The notes below the pieces were generated by a model that saw nothing but the letters and a program-made list of their open reading frames with translations, was not told where the DNA came from and made no database searches. The translations under genes were made by a program, and so were the position numbers. A stretch of DNA of 61,049 nt from Chitinophagales bacterium (GTDB lineage Bacteria; Bacteroidota; Bacteroidia; Chitinophagales; Chitinophagaceae): positions 1-61,049 of the forward strand of contig JAIXLB010000040.1 of NCBI GenBank assembly GCA_026931905.1. The letters run 5' to 3'. Positions within the stretch are counted from its first letter, which is position 1. Each line of letters opens with the position of its first letter. This document shows positions 15,810 through 24,532 of the stretch, in pieces.

Positions 15810-17042
15810 TTAAGCATTATAAAAGGTTGCTGCTATTTCATCTATCTTATTTTCTACATTAAAAAAACCAGCAACCTTTCTTATAACTTCTTCTACCAAA
15901 GCATCAGGGCAGCTTGCTCCACTTGTAATTAAAACCTTTACAGGTTTTTTTTCAGGAAAATAATTATGTACTGTACTTATTTCTTTTGTTTTCCAGTTGC
16001 AATGTATCAACTCATTTTTACTAATTAATTTTTCGGCAGATTCTATAAAATATGTAGGTAACTTTCTTTCGCACAACTCTACTAAATGCGATGTATTAGA
16101 AGATTTATAACCACCTATAACTATTGCTAAATCTGCAGGTGTACCTAACATTCCATTTACTGCACTTTGATTATCGTTGGTAGCATAACACAATGTATCT
16201 CTTGTGTCAGCAAAATGTTCAGCAATGGTAGATGCAGTTAAACTGTAATGTTTTTTCATTACATTTTTTAAATAATCTGCAATGGCTTGTGTATCTGTTG
16301 CTAATTGTGTTGTTTGGTTAATTACGCCTAATTTTTGTAAATCTTTTTTTACATCAAAGCCTTTGCTGTAACGACTTTCAAACTCTGTGTAAAATTGTTC
16401 TGCAGGTTTTTCGCCTGTAATATATTTTCCTAATTCTATGGTTTCATTCATATCATTTACAATAACAGTAGGAGCCATAGAAGAAGCATGAGAAAAGGTA
16501 GCTCTTGTTTCTTCATGATTGGGTTTTCCATGCACTACAATACTGTAACCCTTTGCTGCAATTTGCTCTCCTCTGTTCCAAACTTTTTCAACAAAAGGAC
16601 AGGTAGTATTAAATTTTTCCGAAGAAGCTCCTTTTTTATTTAACATACTTTCTATTGAAAGTGTTGTACCAAATGCAGGAATTAAAACAATATCATCTTT
16701 GTTTACATCATCAAATGGAATTATTTGTTTGCCATGTGTATCTTGTAAAAACTTTACACCATTAGCTTTTAAATCGCTATTAACTTTTGGGTTATGAATT
16801 ATTTCGCTTAATAAATAAATTTGTTTGTCTTTATTTTCTTCAATCGTTTTAAAAGCAATTTCAATAGCATTTTCTACACCATAACAAAAACCAAAATGAC
16901 GTGCAAGAAAAATTTGCAAGTTGCCAAAATCTAATAAAGTAGGCGAAAAATCTTTTTTTAATTTATCGTCTTGTTTGCGTTTGTTTTTTATAGCACTTAT
17001 TAAATTGCTTCTATAATATGTAGGAACATCAAATTGTTTCAT
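15810..17042 (-). CDS. ispH: 4-hydroxy-3-methylbut-2-enyl diphosphate reductase
   Basis: 410 residues, longer than the roughly 315 of E. coli IspH because of an N-terminal extension (about 45 residues) and inserts, as in the Bacteroidota form. It is the last step of the MEP pathway, making IPP and DMAPP with a [4Fe-4S] centre. Cluster cysteines are visible in ARHFGFCYGVENAI, NTTCPFVEKVW and SGASCPDALVEEV; the substrate motif HGKPNHEETRAT and the SSNTSHLVELC segment are intact. It is a single gene with a TACATTTG box 19 bases upstream and divergent from hisC. Confidence 0.95.
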   Translation of the reverse strand: MKQFDVPTYYRSNLISAIKNKRKQDDKLKKDFSPTLLDFGNLQIFLARHFGFCYGVENAIEIAFKTIEENKDKQIYLLSEIIHNPKVNSDLKANGVKFLQDTHGKQIIPFDDVNKDDIVLIPAFGTTLSIESMLNKKGASSEKFNTTCPFVEKVWNRGEQIAAKGYSIVVHGKPNHEETRATFSHASSMAPTVIVNDMNETIELGKYITGEKPAEQFYTEFESRYSKGFDVKKDLQKLGVINQTTQLATDTQAIADYLKNVMKKHYSLTASTIAEHFADTRDTLCYATNDNQSAVNGMLGTPADLAIVIGGYKSSNTSHLVELCERKLPTYFIESAEKLISKNELIHCNWKTKEISTVHNYFPEKKPVKVLITSGASCPDALVEEVIRKVAGFFNVENKIDEIAATFYNA

Positions 17043-17061
17043 AGTATTGTAAAATCTTGTG

Positions 17062-17069
17062 CAAATGTA
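17062..17069 (-). promoter_or_regulatory. TAnnTTTG -7 box of ispH
   Basis: Reverse strand TACATTTG, exact consensus match, 19 bases before the ispH ATG. Confidence 0.55.
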
Positions 17070-17132
17070 TGAAGTATGCTTAAAGAAGTTACCTTAGCTT
17101 TTTCAAACTTTAGCTTCTTAAACCTTTTGTAA

Positions 17133-18185
17133 ATGAATTTTGAAATAAATAACCTAATTCGTAAAAATATTCAGGAAATTATAATAGCAAACAAGCAAGA
17201 AGATAATTATGAAATAAAATTTAGGTTAGATAAAAATGAAAACAGTTTAGGAAGCCCTTTGCCCAAATGGTACAATCGTTACCCAGATTTTCAACAATTA
17301 GTTTTAAAAGAGAAAATTGCAAATATTAAAAACACAAATGCTGAAAATATTTTTTTAGGCAATGGAACAGAAGAGTGTATTGATGTTTTATATAAATGTT
17401 TTTGCGAACCAGAAAAAGATAATGTTATTGTTTGTCCTCCAACAGATAATAGATACGAATTTGCTGCAAAAATTGCAAATGTAGAAGTAAAGGAAGCTGT
17501 TTTATTAGATGATTTTCAATTAGACTTAGTACATTTAGAAAACTTGATAGATGAGCATACAAAAATTATTTGGATTGCTTCGCCCAATAATCCTACAGGC
17601 AATTCTATGAATAGAAATGATATTGAATTGTTGCTAAATAATTTTAATGGCTTGGTAGTAATTGATGAAGCTTATATAAATTTTTCCAGACAAAAATCTT
17701 TTATTCAACTTCTTATAGATTATCCTAATTTAATCATTCTTCAAACTTTTAGTAAAGCATGGGGGCTTGCAGGTTTACGTTTAAGTGCCTTGTTTGCTAA
17801 TGCTAACATAATTAATGCACTTACAGTTATAAAAAAACCATACAACATCAATACTGCAACGCAAGAATTAGTGTTAAAAGCCTTAGAAGAAATAGGTCAA
17901 GTAAATGGTATGATAAAATTATTAGTTGAAATGAGGCAAGCTTTAATTGAAGTATTTAAAGAAATTTCTTTTATTGAAAAAGTGTATGAAAGCGATGCCA
18001 ATTTTATTTTAATAAAAGTACATGATGCAGCAGATTTATATCAATATTTATTATCAAAAAGTATTGCTGTACAAAATGTAAGCCATTTGCCTTTGTGCGA
18101 AAATTGTTTAAGAATTACTGTTGGTACTGAACAAGAAAATACAATTTTAATAGATGCCTTTGCTGATTATTTAGAAAGATTTTAA
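17133..18185 (+). CDS. hisC: Histidinol-phosphate aminotransferase family enzyme
   Basis: 350 residues, full length for HisC, a fold-type I PLP enzyme exchanging the amino group between glutamate and imidazole-acetol phosphate in histidine synthesis. Motifs: RLDKNENSLGSPLP near the N-terminus, SPNNPTGNSM (substrate/PLP loop), VVIDEAYINF and the PLP-lysine segment TFSKAWGLAGLR (K208). The active site is complete. No other his genes are near; this and the loose ends of the family mean a paralogous role (for example aromatic aminotransferase) cannot be excluded. Divergent from ispH. Confidence 0.87.
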   Translation: MNFEINNLIRKNIQEIIIANKQEDNYEIKFRLDKNENSLGSPLPKWYNRYPDFQQLVLKEKIANIKNTNAENIFLGNGTEECIDVLYKCFCEPEKDNVIVCPPTDNRYEFAAKIANVEVKEAVLLDDFQLDLVHLENLIDEHTKIIWIASPNNPTGNSMNRNDIELLLNNFNGLVVIDEAYINFSRQKSFIQLLIDYPNLIILQTFSKAWGLAGLRLSALFANANIINALTVIKKPYNINTATQELVLKALEEIGQVNGMIKLLVEMRQALIEVFKEISFIEKVYESDANFILIKVHDAADLYQYLLSKSIAVQNVSHLPLCENCLRITVGTEQENTILIDAFADYLERF

Positions 18186-18201
18186 TGAAATGTTTTTTAA
18201 A

Positions 18202-18834
18202 TTAAGGCAAAGAAAAATAATGCTGTCCTGAATCAAAATCTTTTTCTAAAGCATCAATTACCACTTGCAAATGCTTTTCATTACCAATAAAATCTGCATT
18301 AGAAGCATCAATAAAAATGGTTTTTATATTGTGTTGTTTTATATAGCTGGTGTATGTTTCCTGCAAATTGTATAAATATTCATCGGGTATTTTTTGTTCA
18401 TACATTCTGTTGCGTTTTTTAATATTTTCTTGCAACTTAGTTACAGGTGCATGTAAGTATATAAGTACATCAGGAAAAACAAGTTGATGATGAATAATAT
18501 CAAATAGCTGTTGATACAATCTAAATTCTTCTTCAGGTAAATTAACTTTTGCAAAAAGCAAACATTTGGTAAACAAATAATCACTTATAGTAACCGATTG
18601 AAATAAATCTCTTGTATTTACCATATCCTTTAATTGTTTATATCTTTCTGCCATAAAAAACAATTCTACAGGAAAGGCATATTGATTGGGATTTTCATAA
18701 AATTTAGAAAGGAAAGGGTTATCAGCAAATTCTTCTAAAATAATTCTAGCATTATAATGTTTAGCAAGCAAATGTGTAAGTGTTGTTTTACCTGCTCCAA
18801 TATTTCCTTCAACTGTTATAAAATGATGTTTCAT
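18202..18834 (-). CDS. Deoxynucleoside kinase (dNK/dGK family)
   Basis: About 210 residues from the ATG at 18834 (MKHHFITVEGNIGAGKTTL); a TTG four codons upstream is less likely. The P-loop GNIGAGKTT sits at about 9-17, EEFADNPFLSKFYENP and FPVELFFMAERYKQL provide nucleoside-binding residues, and KKRNRMYEQKIPDEYL holds the arginine-rich LID. It phosphorylates deoxynucleosides with ATP in dNTP salvage. Adjacency to folK, 39 bases upstream on the same strand, is a recurrent pairing in Bacteroidota (established only as my recollection). Which base it prefers cannot be told. Confidence 0.9.
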   Translation of the reverse strand: MKHHFITVEGNIGAGKTTLTHLLAKHYNARIILEEFADNPFLSKFYENPNQYAFPVELFFMAERYKQLKDMVNTRDLFQSVTISDYLFTKCLLFAKVNLPEEEFRLYQQLFDIIHHQLVFPDVLIYLHAPVTKLQENIKKRNRMYEQKIPDEYLYNLQETYTSYIKQHNIKTIFIDASNADFIGNEKHLQVVIDALEKDFDSGQHYFSLP

Positions 18835-18873
18835 ACAAGGCTTCAAAATTAAAAGCCTATGATAGTATAATAA

Positions 18874-19374
18874 TTAAATCTTGTTCACATCTAAATTGTC
18901 TGTACACTGTTGTAATAATTGAAGAATAGATTTTTTTTCAACAGGATGAATAGCATGAGCAGCAATTTCTGCTAAAGCTGTTAAAGCAAATTTTCTAAGA
19001 GGCAGTGCTGGGTGAGGCAATTGTAAAACATCGGTATTACAAATAAAATTTTCTATCAGTAAAATATCAATATCAATAATTCTTGGACCCATTTTTATGG
19101 TACGCACTCTACCCATTTTATTTTCTATAGATAATAATTTTTTCATTAATTCAATAGGCTTAATAAATGTGTGTAATTCTAATGATTGGTTATAAAAGTT
19201 AGGTTGATTGGTAACACCCCAAGCAGCAGTTTCGTAAATTGATGAAGCCTTTTTTATTATGCCACATTCTTGTTCAATTAAAGTTTTTGCTTTTAGTAAA
19301 TTTTCTTTTCTGTTGCCCATATTGCCACCAGTAAGTAAATACGCATTATAATATTTATATAAAGTGTGTTGCAT
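18874..19374 (-). CDS. folK: 6-hydroxymethyl-7,8-dihydropterin pyrophosphokinase
   Basis: About 166 residues from ATG 19374 (MQHTLYKYYNAYLLTGGNMG); an upstream TTG is weaker. It transfers pyrophosphate from ATP to hydroxymethyl-dihydropterin in folate synthesis. Signatures: LLTGGNMGNRKENLLKA (family form LxLGxNxGdr), SSIYETAAWG, NQSLELHT, and the strong C-terminal block GPRIIDIDILLI followed by LQLPHPALPLRKFALTAL. folP, the next enzyme, is at 59420-60253. First gene of a two-gene run with the deoxynucleoside kinase. Confidence 0.94.
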   Translation of the reverse strand: MQHTLYKYYNAYLLTGGNMGNRKENLLKAKTLIEQECGIIKKASSIYETAAWGVTNQPNFYNQSLELHTFIKPIELMKKLLSIENKMGRVRTIKMGPRIIDIDILLIENFICNTDVLQLPHPALPLRKFALTALAEIAAHAIHPVEKKSILQLLQQCTDNLDVNKI

Positions 19375-19476
19375 TAAAATCAAAATATTTTAAAACAAAA
19401 AGAAAGCATTTGTACAGGAATAAAAAAATATTTTTTCTACTAAGAATAAAATAGTTTTGTTTTCTTTTTTAAAAAT

Positions 19477-20568
19477 ATGCAAATAAAATACAACCAGTTT
19501 AAGGCTTTGGCGGCAATAAGTAAAGCAAGTTTACTTGCTATTGTAAAAAACCCAGGGTCTGTTTTTTTTAGCCTTGTTTTTCCATTGGTTTTTGTTTGGA
19601 TTTTTGGCTCATTTGGAAGCAATAGTTTTAGCAAAATAAATATTTCGTTCAGTAAAACATCAGATACAAGTAATGTTGTTTATACTATTTTAAACAATTT
19701 GCCACAAATTAAAATAAGAACTTATAATAATGATAGCTTGCGAAAAGCAGATTTGGAGGCTGGAAGAATTGCAGCAGTTTTAAATATTTCAACAAATGAT
19801 TCTGGAAGCAAACATAAATACCTCATTAACATTACATCTACCAATGCAACTTCATCTGAGTTAGCACAATTAAAGCCAATTTTGGAAAATATTGCTATTA
19901 AAATAAATCCAGAAATTAACAATACTGTTCAAATAAAAGAAAATGTTTACGCAATAAGAGCATATAAACAAATAGATTTTATTTTACCTGGGCAAATAGG
20001 ATTTTCTGTTTTATTTTCTACATTGTTTGGCATTGCATTTACATTTTACAATTTAAGAGAACAGTTGGTATTAAAAAGGTTTTATGCTTCGCCTGTAAAA
20101 AAGCTAAATATATTGATTGGCGTGGGTTTGAGCCGATTATTTTTTCAACTATTAAACATTATAGTTTTAATTCTTGTAGGAAAATTTTGGTTGGGTTTTA
20201 CTTTAATAAATGGCTTTACCACCTTTATAGAAATGATACTTGTTTCTATTTTAATGTTAATGGTTTTAATGGGCGTTGGTTTAATTTTTTCAAGCGTTGT
20301 AAAAACTGATGCAACAATTTCATTACTGATAAATTTATTTGCATTACCACAAATGTTATTATCAGGCACATTTTTTCCAATTACCGTTTTTCCAAAATGG
20401 ATGCAAGTTTTATGCAACATTTTTCCATTAACACATTTTAATACTGTTATGCGAAAAATATCTTTCGAAGGGTTGGGGTTATTAAGTGTTTGGCAAAATA
20501 TTGGTGTAATTTGTTTGTGGGGCATTTTTGTTTATTTTTTGGTGTATAAAATATTTAAGTGGGAGTAA
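19477..20568 (+). CDS. ABC-2 type transporter permease
   Basis: 363 residues. One N-terminal helix (SVFFSLVFPLVFVWIFGSFG, near 28-46), an extracytoplasmic domain (about 50-165), then five helices to the C-terminus, the DrrB/YhhJ-like ABC2_membrane_3 plan. LPGQIGFSVLFSTLFGIAFT and PQMLLSGTFFPITVFPKWM are typical. It would form the membrane part of an exporter, but no ABC ATPase is encoded next to it, so its partner lies elsewhere or is shared. It starts 102 bases from divergent folK and is followed by an SRPBCC gene 49 bases on. Confidence 0.87.
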   Translation: MQIKYNQFKALAAISKASLLAIVKNPGSVFFSLVFPLVFVWIFGSFGSNSFSKINISFSKTSDTSNVVYTILNNLPQIKIRTYNNDSLRKADLEAGRIAAVLNISTNDSGSKHKYLINITSTNATSSELAQLKPILENIAIKINPEINNTVQIKENVYAIRAYKQIDFILPGQIGFSVLFSTLFGIAFTFYNLREQLVLKRFYASPVKKLNILIGVGLSRLFFQLLNIIVLILVGKFWLGFTLINGFTTFIEMILVSILMLMVLMGVGLIFSSVVKTDATISLLINLFALPQMLLSGTFFPITVFPKWMQVLCNIFPLTHFNTVMRKISFEGLGLLSVWQNIGVICLWGIFVYFLVYKIFKWE

Positions 20569-20617
20569 AAAATATTTCTTTGATGTAATTATTATATAAG
20601 TTTTAAAGAATTTTTTT

Positions 20618-21109
20618 ATGCGTTTTATAAAATTGGGCGTTATAAGTTTTATTGTTTTATTTTTCATTTTTACAGCCATAGGCTTGCTATTGCCCTCTAC
20701 TGTTGTAGTTTCACGAGCTATAGATATATCAGCACAACAAGACACTGTTTTTAATAAAATGAAAAATATTTACGAATGGAAAATTTGGATAGCAGGAATG
20801 AATAAACCTGAGGTGAAAATTATTTCAGAAAAAGAAGCAGATTTGTTTGGTACAAAAGTTATAATTATTGCTGTAAAGGAGTATGCTGTTTACTCCAATT
20901 GGATAAGCAAAAAAAACAATACACAAGAAAGTATTATGAGAGTAATTCATAACAATAATTCCCCTCAAATTACTGTACAATGGCAGTTTACAGAAAAATT
21001 AAAATGGTATCCTTGGCAACGTTTTAGTAGTTTAATGAATGAAAGCATTACAGGAAAACAATTAGAAAATAATTTAGCAGCATTAAAAAAAATAGTTGAA
21101 GAAAAATAA
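20618..21109 (+). CDS. Membrane-anchored SRPBCC (START-like) protein
   Basis: 163 residues. One N-terminal transmembrane segment (about 5-28, IKLGVISFIVLFFIFTAIGL) precedes a polyketide-cyclase/SRPBCC-like domain: VVVSRAIDISAQQDTVFNKM, then WKIWIAGM, beta-strands through QITVQWQFTEKLKWYPWQRF, and a final amphipathic helix (TGKQLENNLAALKKIVEE). These bind hydrophobic ligands; the ligand is unknown. Probably co-transcribed with the ABC permease upstream (49-base gap). Confidence 0.8.
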   Translation: MRFIKLGVISFIVLFFIFTAIGLLLPSTVVVSRAIDISAQQDTVFNKMKNIYEWKIWIAGMNKPEVKIISEKEADLFGTKVIIIAVKEYAVYSNWISKKNNTQESIMRVIHNNNSPQITVQWQFTEKLKWYPWQRFSSLMNESITGKQLENNLAALKKIVEEK

Positions 21110-21113
21110 AAAA

Positions 21114-21133
21114 GGTCTGATAAATATCAGACC
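21114..21133 (-). terminator. Perfect hairpin with minus-strand T-run, no minus gene above it
   Basis: GGTCTGATA-AA-TATCAGACC. On the plus strand it is followed by CCAGTTG, not T. On the minus strand it runs into TTTTTTTATTTTTC, so as an intrinsic terminator it works for minus-strand transcription coming from 21134-21593, where no protein gene is seen. It may instead act as an mRNA 3'-end hairpin for the plus-strand gene whose stop codon is five bases away. Confidence 0.6.
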
Positions 21134-21578
21134 CCAGTTGTGTACTAAACCTGGGCTCTTTAGGCTTCCAGGATTTTTGGATATTGCAGTCTTTCTGCTT
21201 TTAGAATATTGGGTTTACTTGCATTTTAGGTTGCAAAAACCTTGGTTTTTTTATTCAAAAGGATTTTAAAAACGGTTCAGCTTTTCTTGGAATTTTGGAT
21301 TATTGTTTTTTTTATACAATAGTTGATGTGTGTTATTGTTTTACTACTTTTTAAGGATATTGCTTTTAAAATTCTATCAACTGCTGTATTAAAATTACAA
21401 CACAAACTTACATAGCATACCCTCTTTAAACAAGAGCAAAAACAACCTTTTTTAACCCTACAGTTTTGTGCAAAAAATTAGTAAAACGAGTAGTAACTGC
21501 TTCGTAATTTTACCAATTAGTAGGATAGCAAAAAAGCCGAAACTTTCATCAGTTTTTACTATCTGCTATAAAAGCATT

Positions 21579-21586
21579 TATATTTG
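21579..21586 (+). promoter_or_regulatory. TAnnTTTG -7 box of the response regulator
   Basis: TATATTTG, exact consensus, ends seven bases before the ATG at 21594. It supports that start over the longer open frame upstream and suggests a leaderless mRNA. Confidence 0.5.
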
Positions 21587-21593
21587 TATAGCT

Positions 21594-22250
21594 ATGAGTG
21601 AAAAAATAAAAGTTATTATAACAGACGATCATGCTCTGTTTAGACAAGGAGTGAAAGCTGCATTGAGTTTTAAGGAAGATATTGAGTTTTTAGGTGAAGC
21701 CGAAAATGGTATGCAATTATTAACAATGCTTAAATTTTTACAGCCCGATATAATTTTATTAGATATTCAAATGCCCATTATGGATGGAATTGCAACGCTT
21801 CCAGAAGTTAAGAAAGTTTTACCTAATGTGAAAATTATTATGCTTACAATGCACAACGAAGTAACCTTAATTACAAAGTTGATGAGTATTGGAGCAAACA
21901 GTTATTTAACAAAAGACTCAGACAGTGAATCAATATATCAAGCAATAAAAACCTGTTACGAAAACGAATTTTTCTTTAATGAATTTACCAACAGAGCAAT
22001 GCTTACAGGGCTAAGAACACAAACTAATGTACTCGAAAAACAAGATGACGATGCAGAACTTAGCGAAAAAGAATTAAGCGTTTTAAAACTAATGTGCGAA
22101 GAAAAAAGCACTAAAGAAATTGCTGAAATTGTAGAAATAAGCCCAAGAACTGTAGAGGCTATTAGAGATAGATTAAAAATTAAAACTGGGGCAAAATCTA
22201 CTGCAGGATTAATTTTATATGCTGTAAAACATGGGTTAATAGAGGCGTAA
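21594..22250 (+). CDS. NarL/FixJ-family response regulator
   Basis: 218 residues from ATG 21594 (MSEKIKVIITDDHALFRQG). The frame is open upstream for 42 more codons, but these are Ser/Lys-rich, not receiver-like, and overlap the promoter box. Receiver domain about 5-125: acidic pair DD, phospho-acceptor Asp in PDIILLDIQMPIMDG, Lys in SYLTKDSDSE. The LuxR-type HTH is C-terminal: LSEKELSVLKLMCEEKSTKEIAEIVEISPRTVEAIRDRL. It is a DNA-binding transcription regulator. No sensor kinase is adjacent; the PAS/H-box protein at 24947 and the kinase at 33617 are unlinked. Confidence 0.94.
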   Translation: MSEKIKVIITDDHALFRQGVKAALSFKEDIEFLGEAENGMQLLTMLKFLQPDIILLDIQMPIMDGIATLPEVKKVLPNVKIIMLTMHNEVTLITKLMSIGANSYLTKDSDSESIYQAIKTCYENEFFFNEFTNRAMLTGLRTQTNVLEKQDDDAELSEKELSVLKLMCEEKSTKEIAEIVEISPRTVEAIRDRLKIKTGAKSTAGLILYAVKHGLIEA

Positions 22251-22274
22251 TATTTTTTCTTTTAATTTTTTTTG

Positions 22275-22778
22275 ATGATGCTAACAGCCAATGCTTTAAT
22301 AAAGCAGTTTAATTTATTGCCACACCCCGAAGGTGGTTATTACAAAGAAACGTATAAAGCCACAGAATATATTGTCAAAAATGCTTTGCCAGAAAGGTTT
22401 CGAGCAGATAGATTTTTTTCTACTGCCATTTATTTTTTATTAGAAAAAGGAAATTTTTCAGCATTTCATAAAATAAAAAGCGATGAGTGTTGGCATTTTT
22501 ATGCTGGCGAAACTTTGTTGGTGTATGTAATACATTCAACAGGAAATTTAGAAATAATTCGTTTAGGAAATAATATTGAAATGGGAGAAGTTTTTCAATA
22601 TGTTGTACCAGCTAATTGTTGGTTTGCAAGTGAACCTGCTGCTCACACAAACTTTAGTTTTGTGGGTTGTACTGTAGCTCCAGCTTTTGATTTTGCAGAT
22701 TTTGAATTAGCTAAAGCAAATACATTAATTCAGCAATTTCCTCAACATAAAAATATTATACAACGTTTGTGCAGATAA
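22275..22778 (+). CDS. DUF985 cupin-like protein
   Basis: 167 residues from the first of tandem ATGs (22275/22278). It matches the single-domain DUF985 (cupin_5) family at usual length: NLLPHPEGGYYKETY, then FFSTAIYFLLEKGNFSAFHKIKSDE, WHFYAGETL, PANCWFASEP and FVGCTVAPAFDFADFELA. The fold is a beta-barrel likely binding a small sugar-like ligand or metal; no enzyme activity is established for the family. Short 24-base gap from the response regulator suggests the same transcript. Confidence 0.9.
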   Translation: MMLTANALIKQFNLLPHPEGGYYKETYKATEYIVKNALPERFRADRFFSTAIYFLLEKGNFSAFHKIKSDECWHFYAGETLLVYVIHSTGNLEIIRLGNNIEMGEVFQYVVPANCWFASEPAAHTNFSFVGCTVAPAFDFADFELAKANTLIQQFPQHKNIIQRLCR

Positions 22779-22788
22779 TTTCTATCAA

Positions 22789-23280
22789 TTAGCTTTTCAT
22801 GTTTTCGTATTGCAAAGGCACACCAAAATTTCCATTATTACACAATGCAATTACAGCTTGCAAATCATCTATTTTTTTAGCAGTAACTCTAATAATATTA
22901 TCCATTATGGCTGGTTGAACTTTTAAGCCACTTTCTTTTATAGCTTTTACAATTTTTTTGGCATCGTCTTGTTTCAAACCATTTTTTACACTTACATTTT
23001 TCTTTACAACTTTACCACTTGGGTAAGCATCTTTACTAAAATCAAAAGCATTGCCATCAATACCTTGTTTCATGCTACGACTAATAAGTACATCAATAAT
23101 TTGTTGCAATTTCATATCGCTATCAGCTTCTAATAAAATAGAAAATTCTTTTTTATTTAACTCAATAACTACATGGCTATCTCTAAAATCGAAACGATTG
23201 GTAATTTCTTTTTTTACAACATTTATAGCATTGTCCAATGTTTGAACATCTACTTTGCTGGCAATATCAAATGATGGCAT
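22789..23280 (-). CDS. YajQ/UPF0234 nucleotide-binding protein
   Basis: 163 residues from ATG 23280 (MPSFDIASKVDVQTLDNAIN), which matches the conserved family start exactly; an upstream in-frame codon adds 12 unrelated residues. Two ferredoxin-like repeats are seen: the first with RFDFRDSHVVIELNKKEFSI, the second with IKESGLKVQPAIMDNIIRVTA and KIDDLQAVIALC. A YajQ homologue in Xanthomonas binds cyclic di-GMP; in others nucleic-acid binding is reported. The role here is unknown. Located downstream of gcvH on the minus strand, separated by a terminator. Confidence 0.93.
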   Translation of the reverse strand: MPSFDIASKVDVQTLDNAINVVKKEITNRFDFRDSHVVIELNKKEFSILLEADSDMKLQQIIDVLISRSMKQGIDGNAFDFSKDAYPSGKVVKKNVSVKNGLKQDDAKKIVKAIKESGLKVQPAIMDNIIRVTAKKIDDLQAVIALCNNGNFGVPLQYENMKS

Positions 23281-23310
23281 AATAATTAATTTAGTGGTGT
23301 AAAAAAATAA

Positions 23311-23336
23311 CCACATAGCTTAAAAATTCTATGTGG
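23311..23336 (-). terminator. Intrinsic terminator of gcvH
   Basis: CCACATAG / CTATGTGG eight-base stem with ten-base loop. On the minus strand it runs into TTATTTTTTTAC. It lies 22 bases past the gcvH stop codon and 30 bases upstream of the YajQ start. Confidence 0.8.
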
Positions 23337-23358
23337 CTATACAATTTATTTAAAAATA

Positions 23359-23736
23359 TTACCCTACAACTGCTGCATAACCTGCACTATCCAATAATGC
23401 ATCAATATCTCCAACATTATTTACAGTTAATTTTATTATCCAGCCTTCGCCATAAGAATCATTGTTTACCAATTCAGGATTGCTTTCTAAAGCTGTATTA
23501 AATTCTGTAACTGTTCCTGCAACAGGCAAAAACAAATCACTTACTGTTTTTACTGCTTCTATTGTACCAAACACTTCATTGGCTTGTAAACTTTTTCCAA
23601 CAGTATTAATATCTACATATACAATATCGCCTAATTCGCTTTGAGCAAATTCTGTAATACCAATAGTAGCAATATTACCCTCAAGGCTTATCCATTCGTG
23701 TTCTTTAGTGTATTTTAAATTTGAAGGAAAATTCAT
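23359..23736 (-). CDS. gcvH: Glycine cleavage system H protein
   Basis: 125 residues, normal length. It carries the aminomethyl group on a lipoyl arm between the P, T and L proteins. The lipoylated Lys is K63 in [16 protein letters not shown], embedded in the usual beta-barrel ([20 protein letters not shown] at the start; [12 protein letters not shown] near the end). The gcvP and gcvT genes are not in the window. Own terminator downstream. Confidence 0.97.
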   Translation of the reverse strand: MNFPSNLKYTKEHEWISLEGNIATIGITEFAQSELGDIVYVDINTVGKSLQANEVFGTIEAVKTVSDLFLPVAGTVTEFNTALESNPELVNNDSYGEGWIIKLTVNNVGDIDALLDSAGYAAVVG

Positions 23737-23809
23737 AGTATTTAATTGTTTGTTTTTGCAAATATTGTTTTTTTCTTGCGTATTAAAAATAATTTTTTAT
23801 TGATGAAAT

Positions 23810-24499
23810 TTAATTCAACATTCTTATTTTCATCCTTACATCTTTCGTTGGTCTATCCATTGTTCTTGTTTGTACATTGGCTATTTTATCAATAACATTT
23901 AAACCAGAAATTACTTCTCCAAAAACGGTATAATTCTGGTCTAAAAAAGGCGTTCCTCCCATGCGTTCATAAATTTCTTTTTGTTGTTTACTATAAGCAA
24001 AGTTGGGTGCATTGGGTTTTATACGTTGCTCATGCACTTGATTTAATTGAGCACTATCCATTTTTTTTCCTTGCACCAAATAAAACTGACAGTTGCTGCT
24101 TGCTTTTTCAGGATTACCATCTCTTGCAGCAGCTAAAGCACCTTTTTTATGAAAAAAATTATTTCTAAATTCTGCTGGTATTCTTTCATTACCTGGTGCT
24201 GAGCCATCTCCTAACATAGCAAGGCTATCAGCACGTTTACTTGTAGGGTCGCCGCCTTGTATCATAAATCCTTTTATAACCCTGTGAAATAAAAGGCTAT
24301 CGTAAAATCCTTGCTGAACAAGTTTAATAAAATTATCTCGGTGCAATGGCGTTTCATTGTACAAACGAACAATCATTACACCATAATCTGTGCTTATTTC
24401 TACTAATCTTTCTTTGGTTGTAGTATTTTTTGTTACTGTTTTTTGTGCAAATAAGTTTATGCTAATTATAGAAAATGTAAGTAGTAATAATTTCTTCAT
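23810..24499 (-). CDS. Secreted cyclophilin-type peptidyl-prolyl isomerase
   Basis: 229 residues with signal peptide (MKKLLLLTFSIISINLFAQ). The cyclophilin fold covers most of the rest: VRLYNETPLHRDNFIKL, FHRVIKGFMIQGGDPTSKR (catalytic Arg in FHRV), the SSNCQFYLVQG strand and FGEVISGLNVIDKIA. An insertion near 140-165 (LNQVHEQRIKPNAPN, rich in charge) lengthens it compared with the roughly 165-residue E. coli PpiA core. Catalyses prolyl cis-trans isomerisation in the periplasm. Next upstream gene is a small conserved hypothetical protein, 33 bases away. Confidence 0.95.
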   Translation of the reverse strand: MKKLLLLTFSIISINLFAQKTVTKNTTTKERLVEISTDYGVMIVRLYNETPLHRDNFIKLVQQGFYDSLLFHRVIKGFMIQGGDPTSKRADSLAMLGDGSAPGNERIPAEFRNNFFHKKGALAAARDGNPEKASSNCQFYLVQGKKMDSAQLNQVHEQRIKPNAPNFAYSKQQKEIYERMGGTPFLDQNYTVFGEVISGLNVIDKIANVQTRTMDRPTKDVRMKIRMLN

Positions 24500-24532
24500 T
24501 ATAAGTATTTAAAAATGTTTAAACTGCTGTAA

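Larger units (their letters stand above)
21110..21593. other. 484-bp gene-free stretch; possible non-coding transcript
   Basis: Neither strand has a convincing gene. Apart from the hairpin at 21114-21133, the plus strand shows CCCAG (21133-21137) pairing with CTGGG (21150-21154), an alternative CCTGG/CCAGG pair near 21149-21172, and a weak AAAAAC-CTTG-GTTTTT hairpin near 21236-21251. The last 120 bases lead to the response-regulator promoter. Could be a minus-strand small RNA or only a long untranslated region; I see no known RNA family signature (not tmRNA, not 6S by eye). Confidence 0.4.

Noticed and set aside
17133..18185. Histidine operon around hisC
   Set aside because: Neither flank carries a his gene; hisC is a single divergent gene.
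21110..21593. 6S RNA or another known RNA family
   Set aside because: No long near-perfect hairpin with a central bubble could be found by eye, and ends do not pair. Kept only as a possible unknown transcript.
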